Assembly (NCBI RefSeq): GCF_016894265.1
Contig: NZ_CP069791.1
Coordinates: 310,001-374,000 of the forward strand
Source of the DNA: Corynebacterium tuberculostearicum
Lineage (GTDB): Bacteria > Actinomycetota > Actinomycetes > Mycobacteriales > Mycobacteriaceae
DNA: 64,000 nucleotides
Direction of reading: 5' to 3'
The translations under genes and the position numbers were made by a program. Positions 37,728-46,184 of the stretch are shown one piece after another; positions within the stretch are counted from its first letter, which is position 1, and each line of letters begins with the position of its first letter. The notes below the pieces were generated by a model. That model worked only from the letters and a program-made list of their open reading frames with translations, searched no databases and was not told the origin of the DNA.

Positions 37728-38898
37728 GGCTGGCCTCCCCGGCATGCTCTCCCAGCAGCTGCGCGGAGAATTCCGCGAAGCCGTCTGCCGGGCCATCTTC
37801 GGCGCTCCAGATGATGCGCGGGGTCACTGGGTTTCCCTCGAGCAGGCCGATATGGGCGAGGCGGCGGCCCTGCGGGGTGCGCTCCATGGTCAGCACCATG
37901 TGCACAGCCGCCGCCAATTGCGAATGCAGCGCCGCGCGGTCCACGCCGCCGAGGGCGGCGAGCGCCTCCATGCGGGCTGGTACTTCAAAGAGGGAATTGG
38001 CGTGCAGCGTGCCGGCGCCGCCGTCGTGGCCGGTGTTGAGCGCGGCGAGGAGATCCACCACCTCGCGGCCGCGGATCTCTCCCACCACGATGCGGTCCGG
38101 CCGCATGCGCAGCGCTTGGCGCAGCAGTTGTGACATCGTGACCTCGCCGCTTCCTTCCGCGTTGGCCCGGCGCGAGACCACGCTGACGCAATGCGGGTGG
38201 TGTGGGGAGAGCTCGGCGGTGTCCTCGATAACGAGGATGCGTTCGCGCTCGGAGACGGTTCCCAACAGCGCGGAGAGCAGGGTGGTTTTGCCGGAACCAG
38301 TGCCGCCGATGACTAGAAAGGAGATGCGTTTGTCCACCACGGCGCGCAGCAGCGCCGCGATGTCTTTTGGCAGCGTGCCATTGTCTACAAGCTGGGGCAG
38401 GGTGGTCTGCGCTTGGCGCAATACGCGCAGGCTCAGGCAAGTCCCGGCCACTGCGGGCGGGCTCAGCAGTGCGTGGACGCGCAATACGACACCATCGGGG
38501 CGAGTGACGCGGCCATCGGCAAAGGGCTGCGCATCATCGAGGCGCGTGCCTGAAGCTGCCGCAAGCCGGCTGGCCAGCTGGCGGACCTCGGCATCATCGC
38601 GGAAGGTGATATCGGTGCGCTCGAGGCCTTCGCCGCGGTCCATGAATACCGCGTGTGGCCCGTTGACTACGACGTCTGTGACACCCTCGCGCCCCAGCAC
38701 CGCATCGAGCGGGCCCATCCCGGTGGCGTCTTGGCGCAGGCGGCGCAGCAGGTCGAGCACTGCAACGTCACTAATCACGCCGGCTTCTGCGCGAATGCGC
38801 CGGGCCAGAGCTGCCGCATCATGCACCAATTCGGGCTCGGCGGCAATGATGCGCTGCATCTTTTCCAGCGTTTCTTGTGCTGCTTTATGCTCGCTCAT
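37720..38898 (-). CDS. tadA: TadA/CpaF secretion ATPase
   Basis: This 392-residue hexameric ATPase drives pilus assembly. It shows Walker A GGTGSGKTTLLSALLG, Walker B-type LRMRPDRIVVGEIRG and the His box of the VirB11/GspE family. ATG 38898 lies in an ATGA overlap with the CpaE-like gene. The open frame extending to 39228 is a shadow inside that gene. It is the only motor ATPase in the cluster, so it may serve extension and retraction. Confidence 0.92.
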   Translation of the reverse strand: MSEHKAAQETLEKMQRIIAAEPELVHDAAALARRIRAEAGVISDVAVLDLLRRLRQDATGMGPLDAVLGREGVTDVVVNGPHAVFMDRGEGLERTDITFRDDAEVRQLASRLAAASGTRLDDAQPFADGRVTRPDGVVLRVHALLSPPAVAGTCLSLRVLRQAQTTLPQLVDNGTLPKDIAALLRAVVDKRISFLVIGGTGSGKTTLLSALLGTVSERERILVIEDTAELSPHHPHCVSVVSRRANAEGSGEVTMSQLLRQALRMRPDRIVVGEIRGREVVDLLAALNTGHDGGAGTLHANSLFEVPARMEALAALGGVDRAALHSQLAAAVHMVLTMERTPQGRRLAHIGLLEGNPVTPRIIWSAEDGPADGFAEFSAQLLGEHAGEASRA

Positions 38899-39962
38899 AC
38901 GCCGACCTCCTCGAGGACCGCGCGGGCGGCCTTGCGCAAGGGTGCGGGGAGGCGCTGCGGCAGGCCGCCGATTTCCACCGCGCGGGTGAGGCCCCGGAGC
39001 GTCGGCAATTCTGCCAGCACCGTGCTGTGGACGATGCGTTCTACTTCTGCCGCGCTTAACGACGCCCACTGGCGTTGCCGCAGCACCACCACGCATCTGC
39101 GCCGCGCAGCATCGAGACGCACCAGAAGTTGCGCGGCCGACGCGGCCGATCGCACCTCCGCGGCCACCACGATGACCACGTGGGTACAGGCATCCGGGAT
39201 AGTCTCCGGGGTGCAATCCACCACGCATACCCCTTCGCCCGCATGGGCCGCCCCTACCACCCGGGCAAGCAGGTCCATGTCCAAGCGGAAGGGATCCGCG
39301 ACGGTGCTGCGCGCGGCCGAGAGCACCGCTACCCCATCAGGCGTGGATGGCAGCGCGCGGTAGAGATCGGCGGCATCGATGCTGCCATCGCCCACGGTAA
39401 GCTCCGGCCAACGCGCCCCCGGTTCCGCTTCTACGCCGAGCAGGAGGTCGAGGCCGCCGGAGTATGGGTGGGCGTCGATAAGCAGGGCGCGACCGTCGGC
39501 TGCGCACTGGGTGCGGGCCAGCGCGGCCGCGAAGGTAGAAGCGCCCACCCCACCGCTCGCGCCAACCACGGCGATGGTCGCACTGCCCGGCCACGCTTCC
39601 TGCGGCGCGCCCGCCGCGGCGATGCTCGCCAGCAACTCCTTCACCTGGGCGGGGATGATAAAGGCGCTCTCCGCGTGGCAGGCGAGCGCCGCCTCGTAGT
39701 CAATCGGCCCGGGGTCCGCGGCCAGGAAAAGCACGGGCGCAGGCGCGGTGTGGGTGCGCCGCGCTGCTGCCACCACGCGGGCCATCAAGGAATCAACCAG
39801 CACCGCATAGGCGCCGGGCAAGCTGCGCGGGACATCGCGGGGATCGGTTACGGTCAGCACATCGTGGCTGGTCGCAGCCGCGGCGTGAACGGCCTCGGCG
39901 CGCAGCGCTTCGTCACCAATAGCGACAACGATGACGGCGGAATCAGGGTGTAATGCGTTCAT
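38895..39962 (-). CDS. CpaE/Ssd-like ParA-family ATPase
   Basis: This 355-residue protein has an N-terminal receiver-like region (residues 1-115) and a deviant MinD/ParA ATPase domain with VVGASGGVGASTFAAALA. It matches the septum-site-determining protein Ssd (Rv3660c) of mycobacteria and the CpaE localisation factor of Tad systems. It is first in the pilus operon and probably positions the pilus machine. It is transcribed away from the 6C RNA region. Confidence 0.85.
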   Translation of the reverse strand: MNALHPDSAVIVVAIGDEALRAEAVHAAAATSHDVLTVTDPRDVPRSLPGAYAVLVDSLMARVVAAARRTHTAPAPVLFLAADPGPIDYEAALACHAESAFIIPAQVKELLASIAAAGAPQEAWPGSATIAVVGASGGVGASTFAAALARTQCAADGRALLIDAHPYSGGLDLLLGVEAEPGARWPELTVGDGSIDAADLYRALPSTPDGVAVLSAARSTVADPFRLDMDLLARVVGAAHAGEGVCVVDCTPETIPDACTHVVIVVAAEVRSAASAAQLLVRLDAARRRCVVVLRQRQWASLSAAEVERIVHSTVLAELPTLRGLTRAVEIGGLPQRLPAPLRKAARAVLEEVGV

Positions 39963-40109
39963 GCCTCATAGCCTGAAGCAGTCGCGCAACCGCAGCGAGG
40001 CTCTGGCAGCAGCGTTGTGGATAACCCGCCAGACGTCACCATGTGGACCTAGTTTGGTTGTCGTTTCAACCAAAAATCTGTGGATAACCCGCTCCGCACG
40101 GCGGTAGAT

Positions 40110-40187
40110 ATAGGTGACGGCCCGCGCATCGGGGGGTGTGCGCGCGGGCCGTCAGTAACCCGGCCTCGGGGGGTGAGCCGGGGCAGG
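40110..40187 (-). ncRNA. 6C small regulatory RNA
   Basis: Read on the minus strand there are two strong stem-loops, each with six consecutive C in the loop (CACCCCCCGA): first CCCGGC/GCCGGG (40159-40164 with 40177-40182), then a perfect 12-bp stem (40116-40127 with 40142-40153). This is the hallmark of the actinobacterial 6C RNA, and the location between ssd and the HAD gene equals that of the M. tuberculosis 6C/B11 RNA (Rv3660c-Rv3661). It acts on mRNAs through its C-rich loops pairing with G-rich sites. Ends are estimated from the promoter and second stem. Confidence 0.85.
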
Positions 40188-40193
40188 CCGCAC

Positions 40194-40199
40194 AGTATA
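40194..40199 (-). promoter_or_regulatory. -10 element of the 6C RNA
   Basis: TATACT on the minus strand, about seven bases before the inferred 5' end of the 6C RNA. It fits the sigma-A -10 consensus. Confidence 0.6.
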
Positions 40200-40420
40200 T
40201 CGGGGCCTTGCACGCATTATTATGACATGTTCGCCACCCAATCACAACAGCTAACAGCAGATTTCCACGGTCACGGCGCTGACCTGCACCGAATGCATGT
40301 TCACTCAGCGCCACCCCCACGCGGGTTCCCAATCCCACATTAGTGACATACAAATCACCGTTAACGCCAGCCACTTCTACACCAGCAAGCGCTGAGGGCG
40401 GCTACACTCGGCAGCACATC

Positions 40421-41302
40421 ATGCCTACTTCCCGCGAGCCCCGTCATCCCCGCCCCGCCAGCGCAACCCGCACCGGCGGCGACCCCGCACGCACCGCGGC
40501 GTTTTTCGATCTCGATAAGACCATCATCGCCACCTCCTCGGCCTATGCGTTTGGTCGCGAGTTCCTCCACAACGGGCTCATCTCGCCGGCCGAAGCACTG
40601 CAGCTCTCACTTGCTAAGGCCAGCTATATGTTTTCCGGCCTGACCAGCGAAGGCATGGATTCCACCCGCGACCAACTCACCGCACTGGTCACCGGGTGGT
40701 CCGTGGACGAGGTGCGCGCCATCGCCCGCGACACCATGCATCACGTGGTCACACCCTCCATTTATGCCGAGGCCCGCGAACTCATCCGCGCCCACCGCGC
40801 CGCTGGCCACCACGTGGTCATCGTCTCTGCCTCCGCGGCCGTACTGGTGGACATCATCGCAGAGGAACTCGGCGTCGAGCACGTCATCGCCACCGAATTG
40901 GCAGAAGAAAACGGCCGTTTTACCGGGGAGGTGCTCTTTTACTGCAAGGGCCCCAATAAGGCAGAGGCCCTGGAGCGGACCGCAGCGGCAGAAAACCTCG
41001 ACCTTAATGCCAGCTACGCCTACTCGGATTCCGCTACCGATATCCCGATGCTGGAAAAGGTAGGCCACCCCGTCGCCGTCAACCCAGACAAGCAACTAAA
41101 GCGCCACGCTCTCACCCACCAATGGGAGATCCGCTCCTTTAAGGACCCAGAGCCGCTCCTGCCTGCACCGACCGCCAAAGAAATTGGAATCGGCGCCTCC
41201 GTTCTGGCAGGTACCGCGGCAGTTATCGGCGCTGGCCTGTGGCTCGCCCAGCACCCGGGCCGCCCCGGCCCGCCCAAGCGGGGCCCACGGCGCGCCTCCT
41301 AG
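40421..41302 (+). CDS. HAD-IB family phosphatase (SerB-like)
   Basis: This 293-residue protein (from ATG 40421) has HAD motif I AAFFDLDKTI, motif II VIVSASAAV and motif IV region YAYSDSATDIPML, with a C-terminal hydrophobic helix (IGASVLAGTAAVIGAGLWL) that may tether it to the membrane. It corresponds to Rv3661 of mycobacteria. The substrate is uncertain; phosphoserine or lysophosphatidate have been proposed for relatives. Its stop overlaps the convergent Fic-like gene by four bases. Confidence 0.85.
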   Translation: MPTSREPRHPRPASATRTGGDPARTAAFFDLDKTIIATSSAYAFGREFLHNGLISPAEALQLSLAKASYMFSGLTSEGMDSTRDQLTALVTGWSVDEVRAIARDTMHHVVTPSIYAEARELIRAHRAAGHHVVIVSASAAVLVDIIAEELGVEHVIATELAEENGRFTGEVLFYCKGPNKAEALERTAAAENLDLNASYAYSDSATDIPMLEKVGHPVAVNPDKQLKRHALTHQWEIRSFKDPEPLLPAPTAKEIGIGASVLAGTAAVIGAGLWLAQHPGRPGPPKRGPRRAS

Positions 41303-42015
41303 GCCGCGCGGGCAATCGCGTCGGCTTCTTTGCCGCCGGCGGTCCAGGCGGCGAGGTGGGTTAAGAGGGCGTCGGCAAGCGCGGTGCGGTAATTGCCCAC
41401 CGCGGCGGCATACTCGGCGCGGTGACGGGTGTAGTAGACCTCGGGCACGGCGAAACCGCGCGGGTCAAAGCCCGTATGCACCGCGGCTAGGCGGGAGGCA
41501 ACGCGGGCGACGAGGCCACTGCGAGGGCCGAAGAACTCGCCGGCGGCAATCTCGGCATGGACCACGCTCGGCAGCAAGAGATCGAAGGCAGGGCCGCCAC
41601 CCTGCGCGATGAGCCGGCCCAGCCCTTGCAAGCGCGCACTCTCGCCGGCCGGAATGCCGGTACCGCCGGCCGCGACGTCAATGCGCGCCAGTACCTGCAG
41701 CGGTGCCCTAGCAAAGGAGCGCACCGTGGCTTCTAAGAGTTCCGGGGCGGCCACGGAATAGGCGCTGACTGCGCTGGCCAGCGGCCCTTCTTCCATATCT
41801 TCTGGTCCCGGATGTGGGGGGATGGCGTGGCCGTCCAGCGCCACGCTGGCACGGGCGCCGCGCATAAGGGACTCCGCAGAGATAACCTCAAACTTGCGCA
41901 ATCCTGCAGGTCGGCGGTGTGCACGAGCAATGGCAGCGGCGGCCTTTTCTGCACTTTCTTTCACCCCCGGCAGGCGAAACAGCGGGGATAACGCGTCATT
42001 TTCTGACATATCCAT
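41299..42015 (-). CDS. Conserved actinobacterial protein with degenerate Fic-like core
   Basis: This 238-residue protein corresponds by position and length to Rv3662c. An N-terminal SLMRGARASVALDGH block recalls the Fic inhibitory-helix region, and VVHAEIAAGEFFGPRSGLVAR sits where the Fic motif HPFxxGNGRxxR would be, keeping His and the final Arg but not the GNGR centre. It is therefore probably a Fic-fold protein without standard AMP-transferase activity. The assignment is by eye and tentative. Confidence 0.55.
   Translation of the reverse strand: MDMSENDALSPLFRLPGVKESAEKAAAAIARAHRRPAGLRKFEVISAESLMRGARASVALDGHAIPPHPGPEDMEEGPLASAVSAYSVAAPELLEATVRSFARAPLQVLARIDVAAGGTGIPAGESARLQGLGRLIAQGGGPAFDLLLPSVVHAEIAAGEFFGPRSGLVARVASRLAAVHTGFDPRGFAVPEVYYTRHRAEYAAAVGNYRTALADALLTHLAAWTAGGKEADAIARAA
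41368..41380 (+). repeat. GRCGTCGGCAAGC word, copy 6
   Basis: Exact GGCGTCGGCAAGC, preceded by TTAAGA, inside the minus-strand Fic-like gene, whose coding strand reads Leu(CTT)-Ala-Asp-Ala. Confidence 0.7.
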
Positions 42016-42123
42016 TAGGATAGCCGTGGAAGTCCCTAAGTATGCGTGGCACCATGGGATAATAGTGATTCCATTATTATTGGGGACATTACAAGGTTTA
42101 GATAAACGCGAGGAGAATTAATC

Positions 42124-42627
42124 GTGAGCAACGACGGACTTTTTACCGACGGTACTGATCAATTTGCACCGAAGGTGAACTCGATCCCTTTGAGTGACGT
42201 GGATACGTCCTCGTCCGAGACCTCGGTAGGCCAGCTGGTCTCCAACGCCACCGAGCAGATGTCCCAGCTCGTACGCTCCGAGGTGGAGCTAGCCAAGACC
42301 GAGCTGGCAGAGTCTGCTAAGAAGGGCGGCATCGGTGCAGGCCTCTTCGGCGGCGCAGGCACCATCGCACTGTATAGCTCCTTCTTCTTTTTCTTCTTCC
42401 TGGCTGAGCTCCTCGCCATCTGGCTGGACCGCTGGGCAGCGTTCCTGATCGTCTTCCTGATCATGATCGTCCTCGCCGGCATCCTGGCCTTCGTTGGTCT
42501 GAAAAATGTCAAGCAGGTCAAGGCCCCGCAAAAGACCATTGACTCCACCAAGGAGCTCAAGAACCTGGTTCCGGGCAAGGCGCAGAAGTCCCTGGACCGT
42601 AAGAACACCCACGGCCTCTACACCTAA
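42124..42627 (+). CDS. Actinobacterial Holin-X family membrane protein
   Basis: A 167-residue protein with an amphipathic N-terminal helix (QLVRSEVELAKTELAESAKK), then two membrane helices (residues 77-100 and 106-130, starting with a six-Phe run) and a basic tail. The family is called phage-holin-like (DUF1469) but is a chromosomal envelope protein in actinobacteria, not a prophage gene. GTG 42124 has GAGGAG upstream. Confidence 0.85.
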   Translation: MSNDGLFTDGTDQFAPKVNSIPLSDVDTSSSETSVGQLVSNATEQMSQLVRSEVELAKTELAESAKKGGIGAGLFGGAGTIALYSSFFFFFFLAELLAIWLDRWAAFLIVFLIMIVLAGILAFVGLKNVKQVKAPQKTIDSTKELKNLVPGKAQKSLDRKNTHGLYT

Positions 42628-42660
42628 ACCGGCAGGCGCCACGCGTACGTGCACCCCTCT

Positions 42661-42690
42661 ATCCGCCCTAGCTAGCCTGGGGCGGATTTT
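42661..42690 (+). terminator. Terminator of the Holin-X gene
   Basis: ATCCGCCC (42661-42668) pairs with GGGCGGAT (42680-42687), followed by TTT. Confidence 0.8.
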
Positions 42691-42748
42691 GTGTACTTCC
42701 TCCCCCTTTTCTCTACCGTTTCTGCCCCAACTATAGAAAGGCGGCACC

Positions 42749-43663
42749 ATGGCCTTCGCACCCCTGCCTCCCTCAACGGTGGAGCTGGATGGACCTTATG
42801 CGCATGAGTTCGTCCACACCCGCGGCATCCGCCTCCACGTCGCCACGGCAGGCGATAGCACGCAGCCACTCGTGGTGCTCATCCACGGCGCTTTTGGCGG
42901 GTGGTTCGATTATCAGGACGTCATAGCGCCGCTTGCCCAACGCGGCTTCCACGTCGCGGCCGTGGATATGCGAGGCTTTGGTATGTCCGATAAGCCGCCC
43001 ATTGATGCGGGGCAGGATATCCGCACCTTGGTGGGCGATATTAGCGGGCTCATTCAGGCCTTGGGCCATGACGATGCCTTTGTGGTGGGCGCCGATACGG
43101 GTGGCGCGGTGGCATGGTGTTTGGCCGCAGAACGCCCTGAGCGGGTGCGCGGCCTGGCCTCCATTTCCGCCGCCCACCCGGTAGATCTGCGCCGCGCGAT
43201 TGCCGCCCGGCCGTGGGATTTTGGCTGGATTAACCTGCGCTCGCTGCTGTGCCGCCTGCCGCGCGTTACCCGCGCCCAGAACCTACTGCTTAGCCCGCGC
43301 GCCTACCGCAAAGAGCTGGAGCTGGATACGGGGCCTTTGCTTGCCGACGCCACCCTAGACCGCATCCTCGATCTCCGCCTGCGCGCCTCCCGCATCGGCA
43401 GCGTCCGCCGTGGAATCCTGTGGAACCACCGCATGCGCACCGCCGTGGTTCCCTTGACCTGGGTGGAACTGGCAGTAGAGCGTCCCGTACTTTTCATCCA
43501 CGCCCAGCAGCGACTGTGGAACCCCGTGGTCCGCCGCGCCGCCCTGCGCGCCCGCCGCGGATTTACCGCCACGACCGTCCCCGGCGCGAAGAACCTTCCG
43601 CACCTGGAAGTACCAGCGGATTTCGTTGCCACGCTGGCGGCGTGGCTACAAGAACATAGCTAG
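42749..43663 (+). CDS. Alpha/beta hydrolase, epoxide-hydrolase-like
   Basis: This 304-residue protein has the oxyanion-hole motif HGAFGGWFDYQ, the nucleophile elbow VVGADTGGAVAW (Asp in the nucleophile position, as in epoxide hydrolases and dehalogenases) and a late His in ...NLPHLEVP. The motif is GADTGG where typical epoxide hydrolases have HDWGG, so the substrate is open. Ribosome binding site AAAGGCGG precedes ATG 42749. It overlaps convergent marP by four bases. Confidence 0.82.
   Translation: MAFAPLPPSTVELDGPYAHEFVHTRGIRLHVATAGDSTQPLVVLIHGAFGGWFDYQDVIAPLAQRGFHVAAVDMRGFGMSDKPPIDAGQDIRTLVGDISGLIQALGHDDAFVVGADTGGAVAWCLAAERPERVRGLASISAAHPVDLRRAIAARPWDFGWINLRSLLCRLPRVTRAQNLLLSPRAYRKELELDTGPLLADATLDRILDLRLRASRIGSVRRGILWNHRMRTAVVPLTWVELAVERPVLFIHAQQRLWNPVVRRAALRARRGFTATTVPGAKNLPHLEVPADFVATLAAWLQEHS
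43339..43351 (-). repeat. GRCGTCGGCAAGC word, copy 7
   Basis: Exact GGCGTCGGCAAGC on the minus strand inside the epoxide-hydrolase-like gene. The coding strand reads Leu(CTT)-Ala-Asp-Ala. Confidence 0.7.
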
Positions 43664-44856
43664 TGCGCCACGCACTCGCCGGTATCTACCGGGTGGGTAA
43701 GCCGCGTGATCTCCCCGATCTGGGCGTTGACCTCATCGGCGGTTAAGGCATAGCCCGTCTCGGAATCATCCACCGAGGCGCCGAAGACCACGCCGAGGAC
43801 CTCGCCGGCCGTGTTGACCAGCGGCCCGCCGGAATTTCCCTGTTGGATCTTGCCGCGCACGGTGTAGGAATCGCGTTCCACGCGACCATGCGAGTAGATA
43901 TCCGGGCCGGAAATGGTGATGCGATCGCGCACGCGCGCCATCTCGGCGTCGAAAGGCCCGGAGTGCGGGAAGCCCATAACCATGGCATCATCGCCCGTCT
44001 GGGCCGGGGCCTGGGCCCATGGCAGTGGATCGATGCCCAGGTCGCGCGAGTGCAGCACCGCCACATCCACATCCGGGTTGTAGTAGACCACGGTCGCGTC
44101 CTTGAGGCCCACCTTGGTATCCAAGCGCACGGTCTGCGTGCCGGCCACTACGTGAGCATTGGTGATCACGTAGTCATCGGCCGCCACGAAGCCGGAACCC
44201 ATGAGGCGGCGGGAGCACTCTTCGGCGTCGCCAAGCACGTGAATGATAGACGGCCGCATGCGCCGCACCATCTCCGGATCCTGCACGTCTGGGTCCGGCT
44301 CTTCTACTTCCTCGGTGCTAATCGAGTTTTGCCACGGCGAGACTAGCGGCGGCAGGCCGGACTCGTTGAGCATCGCCGCCACCCCATTGGGCAGCGACGC
44401 TACCTGCGCCGGTGCGGCCGAGTTGAGCTTGCCCAAGATGCGGGAATCGCGCAGGCCCTGGCCGGCCACCCCACCTAAGTTGGTGGCCACGGGGATAGAA
44501 ATGAGCCAAATAACCACCAAGGCGGCAAAGGCTTGAAAAACCGCACCCACGGCGGAATCAAGACGCTGCGTCTTGCGCGCCTTCATGCGATCGCGCACGC
44601 TGCCACCCAACGAGGATCCGATAAGCTGCCCGACGCCCACAAAAAGCACCAGGATTCCCACTAACAGCAGCAAGCGCAGCGAGGGCTGATCCACCAAGCG
44701 CAGGGCGGCCGGGGCCACGGCAATGCCTAGCACTACCCCAGCGCCCACACCAATGGAGGCCAATACCGCCGCGAGGGCGCCATTGCGCCACCCACTCAGG
44801 AGCGCAATGAGGACGGCGACCACAATCAGGCCGTCAACGATGAGCGCAGGAGTCAT
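43660..44856 (-). CDS. marP: Membrane serine protease MarP
   Basis: This 398-residue protein has a CvpA-like N-terminal domain with four membrane helices (residues 5-125) and an exported trypsin-like protease domain with His in VITNAHVV, Asp in DVDVAVL and Ser in QQGNSGGPLV. It corresponds to Rv3671c, needed for acid and oxidative stress resistance in mycobacteria through cleavage of a peptidoglycan hydrolase. Two Cys residues in the protease domain (EECSRR and the C-terminal GECVAH) may form the known redox disulfide. Confidence 0.92.
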   Translation of the reverse strand: MTPALIVDGLIVVAVLIALLSGWRNGALAAVLASIGVGAGVVLGIAVAPAALRLVDQPSLRLLLLVGILVLFVGVGQLIGSSLGGSVRDRMKARKTQRLDSAVGAVFQAFAALVVIWLISIPVATNLGGVAGQGLRDSRILGKLNSAAPAQVASLPNGVAAMLNESGLPPLVSPWQNSISTEEVEEPDPDVQDPEMVRRMRPSIIHVLGDAEECSRRLMGSGFVAADDYVITNAHVVAGTQTVRLDTKVGLKDATVVYYNPDVDVAVLHSRDLGIDPLPWAQAPAQTGDDAMVMGFPHSGPFDAEMARVRDRITISGPDIYSHGRVERDSYTVRGKIQQGNSGGPLVNTAGEVLGVVFGASVDDSETGYALTADEVNAQIGEITRLTHPVDTGECVAH

Positions 44857-44913
44857 GGCTATGGGTTCTTTCTATCTGGGGTTTAAGACGTATGCGTACC
44901 GCGGCACCAGCGG

Positions 44914-45615
44914 TTAGGACATCTTCTCATTATTGCGGGAGTTTGTGAGGGAGTCACGCAGGTCCATGACTGAATTGTTATCCCATGGAACGCTCCACCC
45001 AGCGTGCTGCAATATTGCCGAGAGCACGCCGGCGGTAAAACCCCAAATGACGTAACCATTGGCGTGAAATGCTGGTCCTTGCCACTTTCTAAAGCCCACC
45101 ATGAAGCGGTTGCGCGGATCGGCCAACTCCCGGATAGGCACGAGAAACACGTCATCGGTTTCATCGGGGCTGGCGGGATAGACCTCCCCCGGCTGGGTCC
45201 AATGCGCCAAAATGGGGCTCACCGGATTGCCGGTGGCGCGGATATGCAGCTGCTCCCACTGCTCCAGCGGGGTCACGGAGTTGCGCTGCAGGTCCGTTTC
45301 CTCCCAGGCTTCCCGCAGCGCGGTATCCACCAGGGAGGTATCGGCGGGATCTCGGCGGCCCCCGGGAAAGGCAATCTGGCCCGAGTGCGAGCGCATGGAC
45401 GGCGATCGATGGGTGAGCAAGATGCTGGCCTCCTCCGCGCTCTCACCGCTCAGCAGCATGAGCACGGCCGCTTCCCGCTTGACCGGCACCTGCACATTGG
45501 TGCCATTGAGGGACGAAGCCTGGCGGTTGCCAATGAGCTCTTGCACCTGGCTGGGGTCTACCCCCAGCGCCGGCTTGAGCCATTCTGGCGTGCGCTCGGG
45601 AAGGAGTTGGCTCAT
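44914..45615 (-). CDS. NUDIX hydrolase, CoA pyrophosphatase type
   Basis: This 233-residue protein has the NUDIX box GGRRDPADTSLVDTALREAW-EETDL and the upstream LTHRSPSMRSHSGQIAFPGG block typical of CoA pyrophosphatases (Rv3672c relatives). It probably cleaves CoA or related nucleotides. Its ATG overlaps the stop of the thioredoxin-like gene (ATGA). The order nth-tlpA-nudix-marP is conserved in actinobacteria. Confidence 0.88.
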   Translation of the reverse strand: MSQLLPERTPEWLKPALGVDPSQVQELIGNRQASSLNGTNVQVPVKREAAVLMLLSGESAEEASILLTHRSPSMRSHSGQIAFPGGRRDPADTSLVDTALREAWEETDLQRNSVTPLEQWEQLHIRATGNPVSPILAHWTQPGEVYPASPDETDDVFLVPIRELADPRNRFMVGFRKWQGPAFHANGYVIWGFTAGVLSAILQHAGWSVPWDNNSVMDLRDSLTNSRNNEKMS

Positions 45616-46175
45616 GCCGCAATCGCCTCCTCCACGGCCTTTTCAATCTCCGCTACGGAGCTAAACGGCTGCGCAAATTGCTTGCGCACCTCACCGTCCT
45701 TGAGCACCACCGTCACCGGCACCACGCCCGGCAGGCCCAGCTCACCGGCGAACTTATTATCCGAATCCTGGAAGCTCGGCAGCTCCACGCCCAGGTCATT
45801 CAAGAAGGCCGCACCATTTCCCGCGTTCTTATCCGCGTGCACGCCTACGACCTGCCAGTCCGGGTGCGCTTCCGCCACATCCTGCAGATAGGGAAGCTCC
45901 GCGCGGCACGGCTCGCACCACCACGCCCACACGTTAACCACGGATACGCCCTCATCGGCCGGCTTTCCGGCGGCCGCACCGCCTAGGCACTCCAGCTCTA
46001 CCCCAGCCACAGTGCCGGCCGGGCAGTCTGGGCGCTGCGGGACTTCTTGCGGGGAAGCCTCGCTTGGCGACGCCTCCTCGGATCCGTCCCCACCCCGCAA
46101 CTGCGAGACCCCAGCTACCGCAATGACGGTGATGAGGATCGCGGCAATCACCGTGCCAAGGACGTAGTTCTTCAT
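45612..46175 (-). CDS. TlpA/ResA-like membrane-anchored thioredoxin
   Basis: This 187-residue protein has one N-terminal membrane anchor (residues 5-25), a Ser/Pro/Glu-rich linker and a thioredoxin fold with WAWWCEPCRAELP as the redox centre. It corresponds to Rv3673c and should reduce or oxidise exported proteins, possibly in cytochrome c maturation. It is read 9 bases after nth and overlaps the NUDIX gene. Confidence 0.9.
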   Translation of the reverse strand: MKNYVLGTVIAAILITVIAVAGVSQLRGGDGSEEASPSEASPQEVPQRPDCPAGTVAGVELECLGGAAAGKPADEGVSVVNVWAWWCEPCRAELPYLQDVAEAHPDWQVVGVHADKNAGNGAAFLNDLGVELPSFQDSDNKFAGELGLPGVVPVTVVLKDGEVRKQFAQPFSSVAEIEKAVEEAIAA

Positions 46176-46184
46176 ACCGTTAGC

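Larger units (their letters stand above)
39963..40420. other. Intergenic region with the 6C RNA
   Basis: The stretch between the CpaE-like gene and the HAD phosphatase contains the 6C RNA with its promoter (listed separately) and the putative start region of the phosphatase, with TACACT (about 40403-40408) as a possible -10 for a near-leaderless message. A frame from GTG 40343 could extend the phosphatase by 26 codons but has no ribosome binding site. Confidence 0.5.

Noticed and set aside
42124..42627. Holin-X gene as a sign of a prophage
   Set aside because: The family is a chromosomal actinobacterial membrane protein; no phage structural, lysis or integrase genes are nearby.
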